64,000 nt of DNA from Paenibacillus sp. UNC499MF. Lineage in GTDB: Bacteria > Bacillota > Bacilli > Paenibacillales > NBRC-103111. Location of the stretch: assembly GCF_900107975.1 (NCBI RefSeq), contig NZ_FNVF01000008.1:124001-188000 (forward strand). The letters are read 5' to 3'. Of the stretch, positions 1 to 8,017 are shown piece by piece. The first letter of the stretch is position 1; each line of letters starts with the position of its first letter. A model generated the notes under the pieces. That model searched no databases, was not told the origin of the DNA, and saw only the letters and a list, made by a program, of their open reading frames with translations. Both the position numbers and the translations under genes were made by a program.

Positions 1-374
1 CCATGAGGATCCACATTCGCCAGGAACGGATGCTCCGGACTCAGACGGTAAGCGTAGTTCCATGTATCGTCGATCAGATATTCGGCTTCATAATCATTCA
101 GCAGATGAATGATTTGCCCGGCTAACGGCCCCGGTATCGGCTGGTATGTCAAAGGCTGCTTGCGGTAAAACGTCATCGCCCCGTTCGCCCCGATCAGCAG
201 ATGGCCGGCGAATCTTTCGTCCAGCACGGGGAGCATGTCCCGGCAGGGCCGGGCCGATGCGAATCCGACAAAGTGCCCGGCTTCCTCCAGCTCCAGCAAA
301 GCATCCAGAATGCGCTTCGAAATCGGCTTTCCTTTGAAGCAAATCGTTCCATCCAGGTCAAAAATAAAATTCAT
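1..374 (-). CDS. Cof-type HAD-superfamily phosphatase (3' end outside window)
   Basis: The frame is open from an ATG at 374 to the window edge, giving about 124 residues of the N-terminal part. It begins MNFIFDLDGT, the HAD motif I with the nucleophile and acid/base Asp pair (DLDGT, residues 6-10). Motif II lies in GFASARP, followed by LIGANGA, which is typical of Cof-like (HAD-IIB) sugar-phosphate or nucleotide phosphatases with a C2 cap. The substrate cannot be told. No signal peptide is seen, so it should act in the cytoplasm. It is separated from the upstream MocR gene by a GC-rich, hairpin-rich spacer of about 350 nt. The ribosome binding site is weak. Confidence 0.8.
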   Translation of the reverse strand, partial: MNFIFDLDGTICFKGKPISKRILDALLELEEAGHFVGFASARPCRDMLPVLDERFAGHLLIGANGAMTFYRKQPLTYQPIPGPLAGQIIHLLNDYEAEYLIDDTWNYAYRLSPEHPFLANVDPH

Positions 375-721
375 GTCCACGCCCACCTTACTCGGTTGAT
401 ATACCTAATCGTAACGGGTACGGATCGGCCGTTAAAGGGACAGAACGCGCAAAGTGAGCAGGACACCCGCCAATGCGAGACAGGCGTACGGCAAGTTCCG
501 TCCGCGCCATGCAGCGGCCTCCAGGCCCGTACCGTAAGGGCGGTACGGGCCCGGCTTGCCAGGCGCAACCCCCGCCTTCCTGCATGGCGGTACGGGCCGG
601 GCTTGCCGGGCGCGGCCACGCCTCCTGCAGGGCGGTGTACGAGGCCGGCCCCAAAACACCGCCGGCCCTACCGCTAAGCCACCGCTGCGGGAACAAGCGC
701 CCGCCGCCACAATCCGGCGGC
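375..721. other. GC-rich gene-free spacer with hairpins
   Basis: No supported gene lies here. The stretch is much richer in GC than its neighbours. It holds a perfect 9-bp hairpin (CCCGTACCG at 526-534, CGGTACGGG at 541-549), an imperfect tandem repeat at 538-635, and a dyad GGCGGTGT/ACACCGCC at 631-638 and 656-663. Neither hairpin is followed by a T-run, so canonical termination is not supported. Confidence 0.6.
538..635. repeat. Imperfect tandem repeat, two copies of about 48 bp
   Basis: Copy one (538-585) and copy two (586-635) both begin with GGCGGTACGGGC, continue through a GGCTTGCC-GGCG core, and contain CTTCCTGCA or CTCCTGCA near the end. They differ at several positions. The repeat lies between two co-directional genes and has no coding frame I can defend. 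Confidence 0.55.
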
Positions 722-2104
722 TTAGAACCACGCTTCCGCCAACGCCTTCACGCCGGCGGCAATTTCCTCCCGGCCCAGCGCCCCGTATCCGAGCAAGATC
801 GTCGGATACTCTTCTCCGGGCCGCAGCCAGTACCGGGCGGTGCCGTATACCCGCACGCCCTTCTCCAGGGCCGCTTCGATCAGCTCCTCCTCCGACCGGT
901 CCGTCCGTACGGTCAGGAAAGCGTGAAGCCCCGTGTCTTTTCCCTCGGCCCTAGCTTTTTCAGGCATATACCGTTCGAGAGCCTCCGAGAAATAGCGCTG
1001 CTTCTCCTCATAAAGCCGCCGCATCTGCTGCAGATGCTTGTACCAGTACCCGTCGGACAAGTACCGGGCAAAAGTAAGCTGGTCGAGTTTCGAAACCGGC
1101 TGGTCGTACTCCGGTATTTTCGAGTGAAACTCGGAAAGAAGTCCGGAGGGCAGCACCATGTAGCTGAGATTGAACACCGGCAGCAGCGCCTTGGAGATCC
1201 GGCCGATGTAAACCGCCTTCTCCGGGATCATGCTTTGAATCGCCGGAAGAATCCCTTCCTCGTACTTGAATTCCCATTCGTAATCGTCTTCGATCAAATA
1301 TTCGCCGAGGGAACGGGTCCAGTCCGCCAGCTCCGCTCTTTTATCCGCAGACATTATAATCCGGTTCCTGAACTGCTGGGAGGGGCTTACATACATCACG
1401 TTCGCTCCGCTTTCCGTCAGCTCGCCCAGCGAGACGCCGCTGCCGGTCAACGAAACCGGATGAACCCCGAAACCGAGATTCAAGAACGTATTCCGGGCCC
1501 CATCGTAACCGGGATTTTCCACGCCGATCCTGTGCTTCTTCGCATCGAGAAGCTGGCATAACAGCATCACGAGCTGCTGGGGGGCAGCCCCCACGACGAT
1601 CTGGTCCGGCGTGGCTGTCACCCCCCTGGATTCGTACAAGAGTCTGGAGAGCTCCTTGCGAAGCGGATATTCTCCGTGATTCGTCCCTTCGACGGCATAA
1701 CGGCTCTGGTTCTGCGCGATCACCAGATTTCTCACTTTGTTCCAATGCCGGAAAGGGAACGTACCAAGCTCGATATTACCGTAGCGAAAATCCGTGGCGG
1801 CCGCAAAGCCGCCGGCATCTTCAGCTTCCGCCGGGGCAGCCTCCCGCTCGTTAGACTCCGGCTCATACGTCACGCAAAAGCCCTTTTTGGCGATATTCCG
1901 CAAATACCCCTCCGAAACCAGAAGCTGATAGGCGCTTTCTACGGTGTTTTTACTGATACCGAAGGATCGTGCGCAGCTGCGGATAGAGGGAAGATAGTCC
2001 CCCTTCCTAAGCTTCCCTTTCCGGATTCCGTTTTTGAAATACGTATACAACTGATGGAAAATCGGCTTCGGACTCGCCGAAAAATCAAGGGTAAATTCAC
2101 GCAT
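722..2104 (-). CDS. MocR-family (GntR HTH + aminotransferase-like) transcription regulator
   Basis: The 460-residue protein has a GntR-type winged helix at the N-terminus (about residues 8-75, with the recognition part SFGISKNTVESAYQ). It is followed by a fold-type I aminotransferase-like domain. The probable PLP lysine is in YIGRISKALLPVFNLSY, in the place of the SK motif of MocR proteins such as PdxR and GabR. The start is the ATG at 2104, preceded by GGGAGGTG at 10 nt spacing; a TTG six codons upstream overlaps that site and is less likely. MocR regulators usually control a divergent neighbour and sense PLP or an amine or amino acid. Here the divergent neighbour is the diiron oxidase operon at 2368. 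Effector and operator are unknown. Confidence 0.9.
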   Translation of the reverse strand: MREFTLDFSASPKPIFHQLYTYFKNGIRKGKLRKGDYLPSIRSCARSFGISKNTVESAYQLLVSEGYLRNIAKKGFCVTYEPESNEREAAPAEAEDAGGFAAATDFRYGNIELGTFPFRHWNKVRNLVIAQNQSRYAVEGTNHGEYPLRKELSRLLYESRGVTATPDQIVVGAAPQQLVMLLCQLLDAKKHRIGVENPGYDGARNTFLNLGFGVHPVSLTGSGVSLGELTESGANVMYVSPSQQFRNRIIMSADKRAELADWTRSLGEYLIEDDYEWEFKYEEGILPAIQSMIPEKAVYIGRISKALLPVFNLSYMVLPSGLLSEFHSKIPEYDQPVSKLDQLTFARYLSDGYWYKHLQQMRRLYEEKQRYFSEALERYMPEKARAEGKDTGLHAFLTVRTDRSEEELIEAALEKGVRVYGTARYWLRPGEEYPTILLGYGALGREEIAAGVKALAEAWF

Positions 2105-2367
2105 AACCGGCGCACCTCCCAAGCTTGGATACTGCCTCCGGTTTTACCGGAAAACGCTTTTGTATACGGCAGTCTTATCCTTTAACGAGTAAATTACCTC
2201 AAATTTTATCATACAGATCCCGCATTTCCGCCCACGATTTCAGTCCTATCTTCCCAAACTTCCCCTGAACTTTCAACAAAACATAATTTTATAGAATTTT
2301 GTCGTTATTTGTCTTAAAATTTTACATTATTTTACCGATATACATATAGAAAGGGGAGATATCCTGA
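2105..2367. promoter_or_regulatory. Divergent control region between MocR and the diiron oxidase operon
   Basis: This 263-bp spacer is AT-rich on its right half. A dyad ACTGCC...GGCAGT spans about 2130-2173 and encloses CCGGTTTTACCGG, a possible MocR site or leader hairpin. I could not assign clean -35/-10 boxes to either direction. The right-hand gene has a GGGGAG ribosome binding site 9 nt before its ATG. Confidence 0.4.
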
Positions 2368-3009
2368 ATGACAAACGTAACAACCACCAAAGAACAAGTA
2401 GTCGAAAGAATCAGCGGGATCATTTCATCGGAACTTGAGCGTGTTAAAACACAAAATCCGTTCTTTTTGAACTTCCCGGCGGAAAAAGATCCGCAGTATT
2501 TTGTCTGGTGCAACAACCTTTACCACTTGTCCAAACATTTCGGCGAACTGCTGAAACTTAGATGGGAACGGTTCCCGGATGTGGACCACGATGTTTTCTC
2601 CACTCACTACGACGAAGAAAAAGACCATGCCGAAATGCTCCGCAAATGGATGATCGGTATCGGCTTGGACGATCCTGAGAACCACACGGCCAATTACGAG
2701 ACGGAGCACTTTATCTCCCTTCAATACCGCGCCGTTGCGGCCATGGATGAAAACATGTCGCTGCTGATCATTAACAGCACGAGCGAAGGCTTCGCTCATG
2801 CCGTCTATCTTCACGCCTACAAAATTCTGCAGGAGACCGGCTTCACGGATCTCGAATACTGGGCGATTCACTGCGAGGCGGACGAGGAACACAGCCAGGT
2901 GTATCACCTTATCCGGAACATGACCGAAAAACAGCTGCAGGAAGCCGAACATCTCGTGAAGTATACCTGCAACACGCTGGACGTCATGCTGGCGTCCTGG
3001 TTTAAATAA
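2368..3009 (+). CDS. Haem-oxygenase-like diiron oxidase (HDO) family protein
   Basis: The 213-residue, apparently all-helical protein has the ligand pattern of the HDO family (CADD, UndA and SznF types, related in fold to TenA and PqqC). An early EEKDHAEM segment supplies Glu/His, EGFAHA supplies a Glu, and HCEADEEH gives the H-x3-D-x2-H spacing of the third metal-binding helix. Known HDOs use Fe2 and O2 to hydroxylate or cleave amines, amino acids or fatty acids; the substrate here is unknown. The start ATG has GGGGAG 9 nt upstream. It is followed after 19 nt by a small gene on the same strand, and it diverges from a MocR regulator that probably controls it. TenA-like non-metal function is the main alternative. 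Confidence 0.75.
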   Translation: MTNVTTTKEQVVERISGIISSELERVKTQNPFFLNFPAEKDPQYFVWCNNLYHLSKHFGELLKLRWERFPDVDHDVFSTHYDEEKDHAEMLRKWMIGIGLDDPENHTANYETEHFISLQYRAVAAMDENMSLLIINSTSEGFAHAVYLHAYKILQETGFTDLEYWAIHCEADEEHSQVYHLIRNMTEKQLQEAEHLVKYTCNTLDVMLASWFK

Positions 3010-3028
3010 ATCGCGAAGGGGTAGCAAA

Positions 3029-3478
3029 ATGAGCGTTCAACTGAAAGATAAATTCAGCTCCAGCATGGATAAGGCCAACCTTGTTTTCGCCTGGCAGGTT
3101 GTCGATAACCTGACGGTCGAGGAAGCCAAGGAAGCGGCCCGTATCATTACCGAAACCGTGGAAAACAGCGCCAAATCGGGCAAAGTAAAGCTGCTCGTCG
3201 ACAACCGTTTCATGGAGCGCGACGGACGTCCGATCGTGTTCACGCCGGAAGTCAACAGCATTTGGGAAGAAGCTCAAAGAACGGTATTCCCTCATGTTTC
3301 CCACATTGCCGTGCTGTGCAGCGGCTCGATCATGAAGATGCAGATGGACCGCATCTCCAGAAACTCGAACATTTCCGATATTCAGAAAAGCTACTGGAAC
3401 AAAGAAGATCAGGTTATGCTGAAAGAAGCTTTCGACTTCCTCGGCATAAGCTCCAACGATCTTGTCAAAAACAAGTAA
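3029..3478 (+). CDS. Conserved hypothetical protein, STAS/SpoIIAA-like in appearance
   Basis: The 149-residue soluble protein has alternating beta and alpha segments (VKLLVDNRFM, SHIAVLCSGSIMKMQMDRIS, then a C-terminal helix). This resembles small STAS or SpoIIAA-like single-domain proteins, but I see no diagnostic motif. It lies 19 nt after the diiron oxidase gene, and a terminator follows, so the two form a bicistron. It may be a partner or accessory protein of the oxidase. No signal peptide or membrane segment is visible. Confidence 0.6.
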   Translation: MSVQLKDKFSSSMDKANLVFAWQVVDNLTVEEAKEAARIITETVENSAKSGKVKLLVDNRFMERDGRPIVFTPEVNSIWEEAQRTVFPHVSHIAVLCSGSIMKMQMDRISRNSNISDIQKSYWNKEDQVMLKEAFDFLGISSNDLVKNK

Positions 3479-3496
3479 GAGCCCAACGGTCCGAGT

Positions 3497-3532
3497 CCCG
3501 CGTTTCCTTCCGAGGAAACCGGGGCTTTTTTG
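3497..3532 (+). terminator. Rho-independent terminator of the diiron oxidase operon
   Basis: Stem CCCG-c-GTTTCCT pairs with AGGAAAC-CGGG around a short loop, followed by CTTTTTTG. Confidence 0.85.
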
Positions 3533-3636
3533 CGCATGTCCGTTTGCACGTCAAACAAAAAAAGCGCACAGATCCCCAGGATCGTGCGCTTTTCCTCGTA
3601 TTAAGCTGTCTACCTGCGGTCAAAAAAAGAATTCCC

Positions 3637-5688
3637 TCAGCCCGATTCTTTAATATCCCGGACTTCCAGCGTGACGGGCTGCGTATACAAGTCATACTTC
3701 CCGCCGTCGATAACCGCCGTATATCTCAGCAGGGCGTGAGCTTTACCGGGCCTTTTTGCCGTGATCCGGCTTCCGTAAGCTTCCACGCTGCTCTCGCCGT
3801 CGAGCAGAATCACATCGGCCGCCTTCTCCAGCCGGTCGCCTTTGAACGTTTCCATCAGGACGGACAAGTCCTTGCTTTCGTAGTTACCGACGACGATATG
3901 GTCCTGCACCGGTTTAACCGAAGCCGCCCAGTCCGAAGCCCAGAACGCGTAGTCCGTCGTAATGCCGAACGCGCCGTAACAGAAAAATTTCGCAAAATTG
4001 CTTTTATCGTTAAACGTCCAGGGAGAAATCAGAACTCCCCGGTGCTTGGCGGCCTCCATAAAGTTCGGCCCCAGCCCTTTGTAAGTGGTATTGAACGTGG
4101 TATTTCTCTGCTGCATCAGCCGCAGCGTATTGGTCAGCGATCCGTCGATATTCGCCTCATTGGCGGTTTCACCTGTCAGCAGTCCCATCGGCATTTCGGG
4201 CATCAGCTCGGAGAGGCGTTTCAGCTGGTCCGGATTGAAAGCCATCGTGTTGATCAGATCTTCGGCGCCTTTAGCTTTAACCACCCTAACAAAAACATCC
4301 ATCGCAGCCGGGTTCTTCGATTTCATCTCGGCCATAATCATCTTGCCCTGACTGCGGGCTAGGTCGATCTGCTCTTCGAGCGTCGGTATCTGAACGTTCA
4401 GGAATCCGGCCGGATAAGGTTTATTGGCGTTCAGCTTTTTCAGCTGAGCCAGGGTAAAATCCTCGACCTTGCCTTTGCCGTTCGTCGTGCTTTCGAGCAA
4501 AGGGTCGTGAATGATCACGAGCCGGCCGTCTTTTGTAAGATACATATCGTTCTCGATAAAATCAGCTCCTGCCTCCAGGCCGAGCCGGTTGGAGACGATC
4601 GTGTTCTCGGGAGCCTTCGACGGCATGCCCCGGTGACCGATGATATACGGCTTGCGGATCAGCGTGTTTCCGTGGGAATACACTTTCAGTGCCTTATAGG
4701 CCGCCTTGGGCGAATCGGTCACGATACCGTTGACCCCGGCCGTAATCAGCGTATGCAGCCCCAAATCCCGGGTGGCCTTCGTTCCCGCTTCTTTCGTCCA
4801 TACGACGATCAGCCTTTGCTGAAGGTACGCGACGGAGGACCGGGATGCCGAGGCACCCGGCAGAATGGCGATCTTGGCCAGACTGGCCGTCGTTTGCCGG
4901 CGGATGTTCAGCAGATCCTCCGCCGACAAATTGCCGGCTGCGCTGAAATCCACGATGCCGCGCACGGCCGGGTACAGCGTTCTGGCCCGCTTGACGAGCC
5001 CGCCTTGGTCGGACACGACGAAAGCGTCCTCGATGCCGTTCTTCTTCAGCAGCCCGGCCACGCTGTCCGCCGTCTTCCCGTCCCGGACGTAGAAAGCCGG
5101 GATCATCCGGCGGCCCAGCGCATCCAGGACGGCCTCAAGCGTACCGAGGTCCGTCTTGCCGGACGGGTCCGTGATGCGGAGTCCGCTGCCCACATGGAGA
5201 ATGACCGTGGCGGGCTTCGCCGGACCGGACAGCTCCTCCAGCTGCTCCCTGCTGCGCAGCTCCGTCACGATAGTCGGCGCGATGGCGATGCCCGTCTCCG
5301 GCTCCGTGACCTGCACGAGCTTCCCGCCGGCCGCCGGAGGCTGCTTCACCGGCTGCGCTGCGACACCGGCGCCTGCCCCGATAGGTGGAGGCGCCGCGCC
5401 CCCTCCGGCGGACACTGCCGCTGCGGCCGTTCCGGTTTGTTTCGTTTTATCCAAAAGGATGTTCGGGTGATCCGGGGTTCCGCCTGCAATCGTCGTTCCG
5501 CTTCCAAGCGCCTGACTTCCTGCATCGGCCATATGAGCCTGCGGCATACCCGCACGAAACGGAACCGCCATGCCCACCAGTGCCAACGTAACTCCCACAT
5601 AGAAAATGTTCCAACGACGTGTCGACTGTTTGCGCTCTTTCCCTGTGGAAGGTTTCAGGTACTTGAAAAATCTTGCCGGTTGCTGCAC
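3637..5688 (-). CDS. Membrane-anchored or secreted glycerophosphodiester phosphodiesterase with tandem GDPD barrels
   Basis: The 683-residue protein starts with a membrane or signal segment (RWNIFYVGVTLALVGMAV) and a low-complexity linker. The catalytic GDPD/GlpQ domain is at about 346-600. It has IIGHRGMPSKAPENT (catalytic His and metal Glu), FIENDMYLTKDG (Glu/Asp) and VIIHDPLLE (second His). Residues about 145-345 look like a second GDPD barrel without these residues, ending in the GDPD-like GVNGIVTDSPKAA. A beta-rich domain ends the protein (ITAKRPGKAHALLRYTA). Its expected reaction is hydrolysis of glycerophosphodiesters, or possibly teichoic acid, to glycerol 3-phosphate. The start is a GTG with AGGGGGAG 6 nt upstream; an in-frame upstream extension lacks a site. 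The protein at 17307-22778 is a clear paralogue over about 550 residues. Confidence 0.9.
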   Translation of the reverse strand: MQQPARFFKYLKPSTGKERKQSTRRWNIFYVGVTLALVGMAVPFRAGMPQAHMADAGSQALGSGTTIAGGTPDHPNILLDKTKQTGTAAAAVSAGGGAAPPPIGAGAGVAAQPVKQPPAAGGKLVQVTEPETGIAIAPTIVTELRSREQLEELSGPAKPATVILHVGSGLRITDPSGKTDLGTLEAVLDALGRRMIPAFYVRDGKTADSVAGLLKKNGIEDAFVVSDQGGLVKRARTLYPAVRGIVDFSAAGNLSAEDLLNIRRQTTASLAKIAILPGASASRSSVAYLQQRLIVVWTKEAGTKATRDLGLHTLITAGVNGIVTDSPKAAYKALKVYSHGNTLIRKPYIIGHRGMPSKAPENTIVSNRLGLEAGADFIENDMYLTKDGRLVIIHDPLLESTTNGKGKVEDFTLAQLKKLNANKPYPAGFLNVQIPTLEEQIDLARSQGKMIMAEMKSKNPAAMDVFVRVVKAKGAEDLINTMAFNPDQLKRLSELMPEMPMGLLTGETANEANIDGSLTNTLRLMQQRNTTFNTTYKGLGPNFMEAAKHRGVLISPWTFNDKSNFAKFFCYGAFGITTDYAFWASDWAASVKPVQDHIVVGNYESKDLSVLMETFKGDRLEKAADVILLDGESSVEAYGSRITAKRPGKAHALLRYTAVIDGGKYDLYTQPVTLEVRDIKESG

Positions 5689-5751
5689 GGCTCTCCCCCT
5701 TACATGTGGTGAAATCTCTCCACTCCCGGTAAATCCCATGTGTATATGCAA

Positions 5752-5781
5752 ATTATGGTGGATACACCCTCATTGTATCAA
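5752..5781 (-). promoter_or_regulatory. Possible promoter with overlapping inverted repeat for the GDPD gene
   Basis: On the minus strand TTGATA (5781-5776), an 18-nt spacer and CATAAT (5757-5752) resemble a sigma-A promoter. A perfect inverted repeat GATACA-n7-TGTATC at 5761-5779 covers the spacer and part of the -35 box, the place expected for an operator. The promoter boxes are only moderate. Confidence 0.4.
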
Positions 5782-5850
5782 GTTCTCATTAGCGGATAAT
5801 CAATTCTTTATAAAGAATGTTTGAATTTTCCTTAAACTTTTCTTACAAAA

Positions 5851-5893
5851 ATAAAGACTTCCCGACCATAGATCGTCGGGAAGTCTTTAGAGC
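5851..5893. terminator. Bidirectional terminator after chitinase
   Basis: A 13-bp stem (AAAGACTTCCCGA/TCGGGAAGTCTTT) around a 10-nt loop has T-rich flanks on the minus strand. It ends the chitinase transcript and lies upstream of the GDPD promoter. Confidence 0.85.
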
Positions 5894-5919
5894 AATCCGG
5901 GCTTATCTCAAGCCAGACA

Positions 5920-7677
5920 TTAAGGGAGCTGGTTAAGGAAAGGCTTAACCGTTTTGGCGAAGCTGTAGCCGTTCATGCCGTCCCAGTTGATGGACCAGGT
6001 CATGGCACCGCGGATGTCCGGATATTTCGCTACCGGCTTGTAACTTCCGCAGCTGTTGCCGGTTGCCAGGCAGTTCAGCGCGTTGTTCACGACCGATGCG
6101 GATACATAACCGCCGCCCGCAGCCGAAGAGGTTGCCGGAACGCCGATACCGAGCTGGCTAGGCGATACCCACTGGATCGCGAGATCCGTAAGAGCCGTCA
6201 GGAAGTCAACGGTTCCCTGGGAGTAACATTTGCCGTCACGGCCGAGCATACAACCGGAGTTGTAGTACTGGGTGTTGATGACTGTCGTAATGTCTTTCAC
6301 ATTATTGTAGAACTGGATGTAGCTTGTTTGGTTGTTCTGCATGTCGATCGTTTGCGGAGCCATGGTCAGGATGAAGCCGGAACCGACCTTCGCCTGAATC
6401 TGGCGGACCGCCGTGGTCAGGTTCGGAACGTTGAAGCCGTGCTCCAAATCGACGTCGAGGCCGTCAAATCCATACTCCGTAATCAGAGCGGACATGGTGC
6501 TCACAAAGTTCGTCACGTTCGGCGAAGCGCTGCTGAGGTCGATGTTGCCTTTCTCGCCCCCGATGGACAGGATGACTTTCTTGCCCTGCGCCTTTTTCGC
6601 TTTAATATCGTTGATCAGATCCGCATTGGTATAACCGCCCAGAGCTTTGGACAGATCGGGATCGATGCCGAAGGTAACGCCGCCCGGCTTGGTGCGGTCC
6701 ATTTCCGCGAACGATACGGCAATGATGTCGTACTCGGCCGGCACTTCGCTCAGCTTGAGATTCTTCGCTCCGTTAACGAAGTTCTGCCAGTAGCCGGTCA
6801 CGATATGCTTAGGCAGCTGACCGCCGCCTCCGCCGGTCGGCTGCGTTTTGGCCGTAACCGCTGCGCTCGCCGGGGATACGTTGCCTGCCGCGTCTTTCGC
6901 CTTCACCGTAAAGGAGTAGGAAGTATCGGCCGTCAGGCCCGTTACGGTGGCGGTCAAACCCGTTACCGTCTGCGCCAGGGAGCCGTTGCTGTAGACTTCG
7001 TACTGGGTTACGCCGACGTTATCCGTCGCCGCGCTCCAGGACAGGGAAACACTCGACGTTGTCGAGCCGGTAGCGGCCAGGTTGCCCGGTGCCGTAGGCG
7101 CCTGGGTGTCGGAGCCGCCGCTCGAAGGCAGTGTAGTCACGCTTAGCGCGCTGCTTGCCGCCGACACGTTGCCTGCCGCGTCTTTCGCTTTCACTGTGTA
7201 CGAATATGCCGTATTCGGCGTCAATCCCGTGTTCGTATAAGTCAGCGTACTTCCGGAAACGCTTCCAACAAGCGTGGCGCCTCTGTAAACATCGTAGCCC
7301 GCAACACCGACATTATCGGTGGAAGGATTCCAGGCCAGCGTGATGCTCGTGGAAGTCGTCGTTCCGGAAACCTTCAGGCCTGTCGGCGCTGTAGGAGCCT
7401 GGTTGTCGACTGTTCCTCCGCCTTGAACTTCTTTCCACAGGGCGGGAACGTTAGGCGGCTCCCAGCCGTTTAACGACGTATGCGGCTGTACGACCTGATA
7501 AGTTTTGCCGCTGTATGTGACCGTATCGCCAACCGCATAGGAAACCGATGACGCCCAAGCTCCACGATCGGCCGCCGAAGCCATTGCGGGAATTAAAGAG
7601 GCGAACAACGTAGCGGTCAACAGAAAACCGGCGGTTTTCTTCACAACCGATTTTGGACCGGTTAAAATTTTTTTCAT
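5920..7677 (-). CDS. Secreted GH18 chitinase with CBM5/12 and two FN3 domains
   Basis: The 585-residue precursor has a signal peptide (MKKILTG...ASLIPAMASA). A CBM5/12 chitin-binding module follows at about 38-85 (WASSVSYAVGDTVTYSGK, with LNGWEPP and ALWKEV). Two FN3 repeats at about 95-180 and 190-275 each start QAPTAP and end with VSAASSA- or VSPASAAV-like strands. A GH18 catalytic barrel runs from about 290 to the end. The catalytic motif is DGLDVDLE (DxxDxDxE) near residue 410, with ILSIGGEKG upstream. The architecture resembles ChiD-type bacillary chitinases. It should cleave beta-1,4-GlcNAc polymers outside the cell. The start is the ATG at 7677 with GGAGGG 9 nt upstream. Confidence 0.95.
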   Translation of the reverse strand: MKKILTGPKSVVKKTAGFLLTATLFASLIPAMASAADRGAWASSVSYAVGDTVTYSGKTYQVVQPHTSLNGWEPPNVPALWKEVQGGGTVDNQAPTAPTGLKVSGTTTSTSITLAWNPSTDNVGVAGYDVYRGATLVGSVSGSTLTYTNTGLTPNTAYSYTVKAKDAAGNVSAASSALSVTTLPSSGGSDTQAPTAPGNLAATGSTTSSVSLSWSAATDNVGVTQYEVYSNGSLAQTVTGLTATVTGLTADTSYSFTVKAKDAAGNVSPASAAVTAKTQPTGGGGGQLPKHIVTGYWQNFVNGAKNLKLSEVPAEYDIIAVSFAEMDRTKPGGVTFGIDPDLSKALGGYTNADLINDIKAKKAQGKKVILSIGGEKGNIDLSSASPNVTNFVSTMSALITEYGFDGLDVDLEHGFNVPNLTTAVRQIQAKVGSGFILTMAPQTIDMQNNQTSYIQFYNNVKDITTVINTQYYNSGCMLGRDGKCYSQGTVDFLTALTDLAIQWVSPSQLGIGVPATSSAAGGGYVSASVVNNALNCLATGNSCGSYKPVAKYPDIRGAMTWSINWDGMNGYSFAKTVKPFLNQLP

Positions 7678-8017
7678 AAATGAGATCCCTCCTGAATTGG
7701 TTGATCTGCGTTCCGTGGAACGCGGAATGGAATGCCTGCTGCATCCGAAGTGCGGAGCGTCTTCCCACCTCCTCATGGATATAAAAACGGTTGGCGAAAG
7801 GAATGAAAGCCCTTTCCTACTTCCATTTAAACACGGGCAGATAACCAAAAGTAGGGATAAATCTATTGAATATAGGGAGAAGATTACAGAATCGGGCATA
7901 TAAAAAAAGCGCCATTCCGTCTGGAATGAACGCTTTCCCGGCTTGCGCAGGGCCATGCAAGCAATCTTGCTATACCCGGACCCGCTGCGCCGCAGAAAAT
8001 CCGGTCCCGTTGAATGT
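7678..8017. other. Chitinase leader and upstream spacer
   Basis: This spacer of about 340 bp carries the chitinase ribosome binding site. It also has a perfect dyad GCGTTCC-GT-GGAACGC at 7708-7723 just upstream, which could be an operator or an RNA hairpin. The terminator of the next gene is at its right end. An in-frame extension of the chitinase frame exists but has no ribosome binding site. I see no further gene. Confidence 0.5.
7902..7936 (-). terminator. Terminator of the YjdJ-like acetyltransferase gene
   Basis: Read on the minus strand, AAAGCG-tt-CATTCC pairs with GGAATG-g-CGCTTT and runs into a T-tract. Confidence 0.75.

Noticed and set aside
473-1561. Plus-strand open frame over the GC-rich spacer and MocR gene
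   Set aside because: It has no ribosome binding site and overlaps the well-supported MocR coding sequence.
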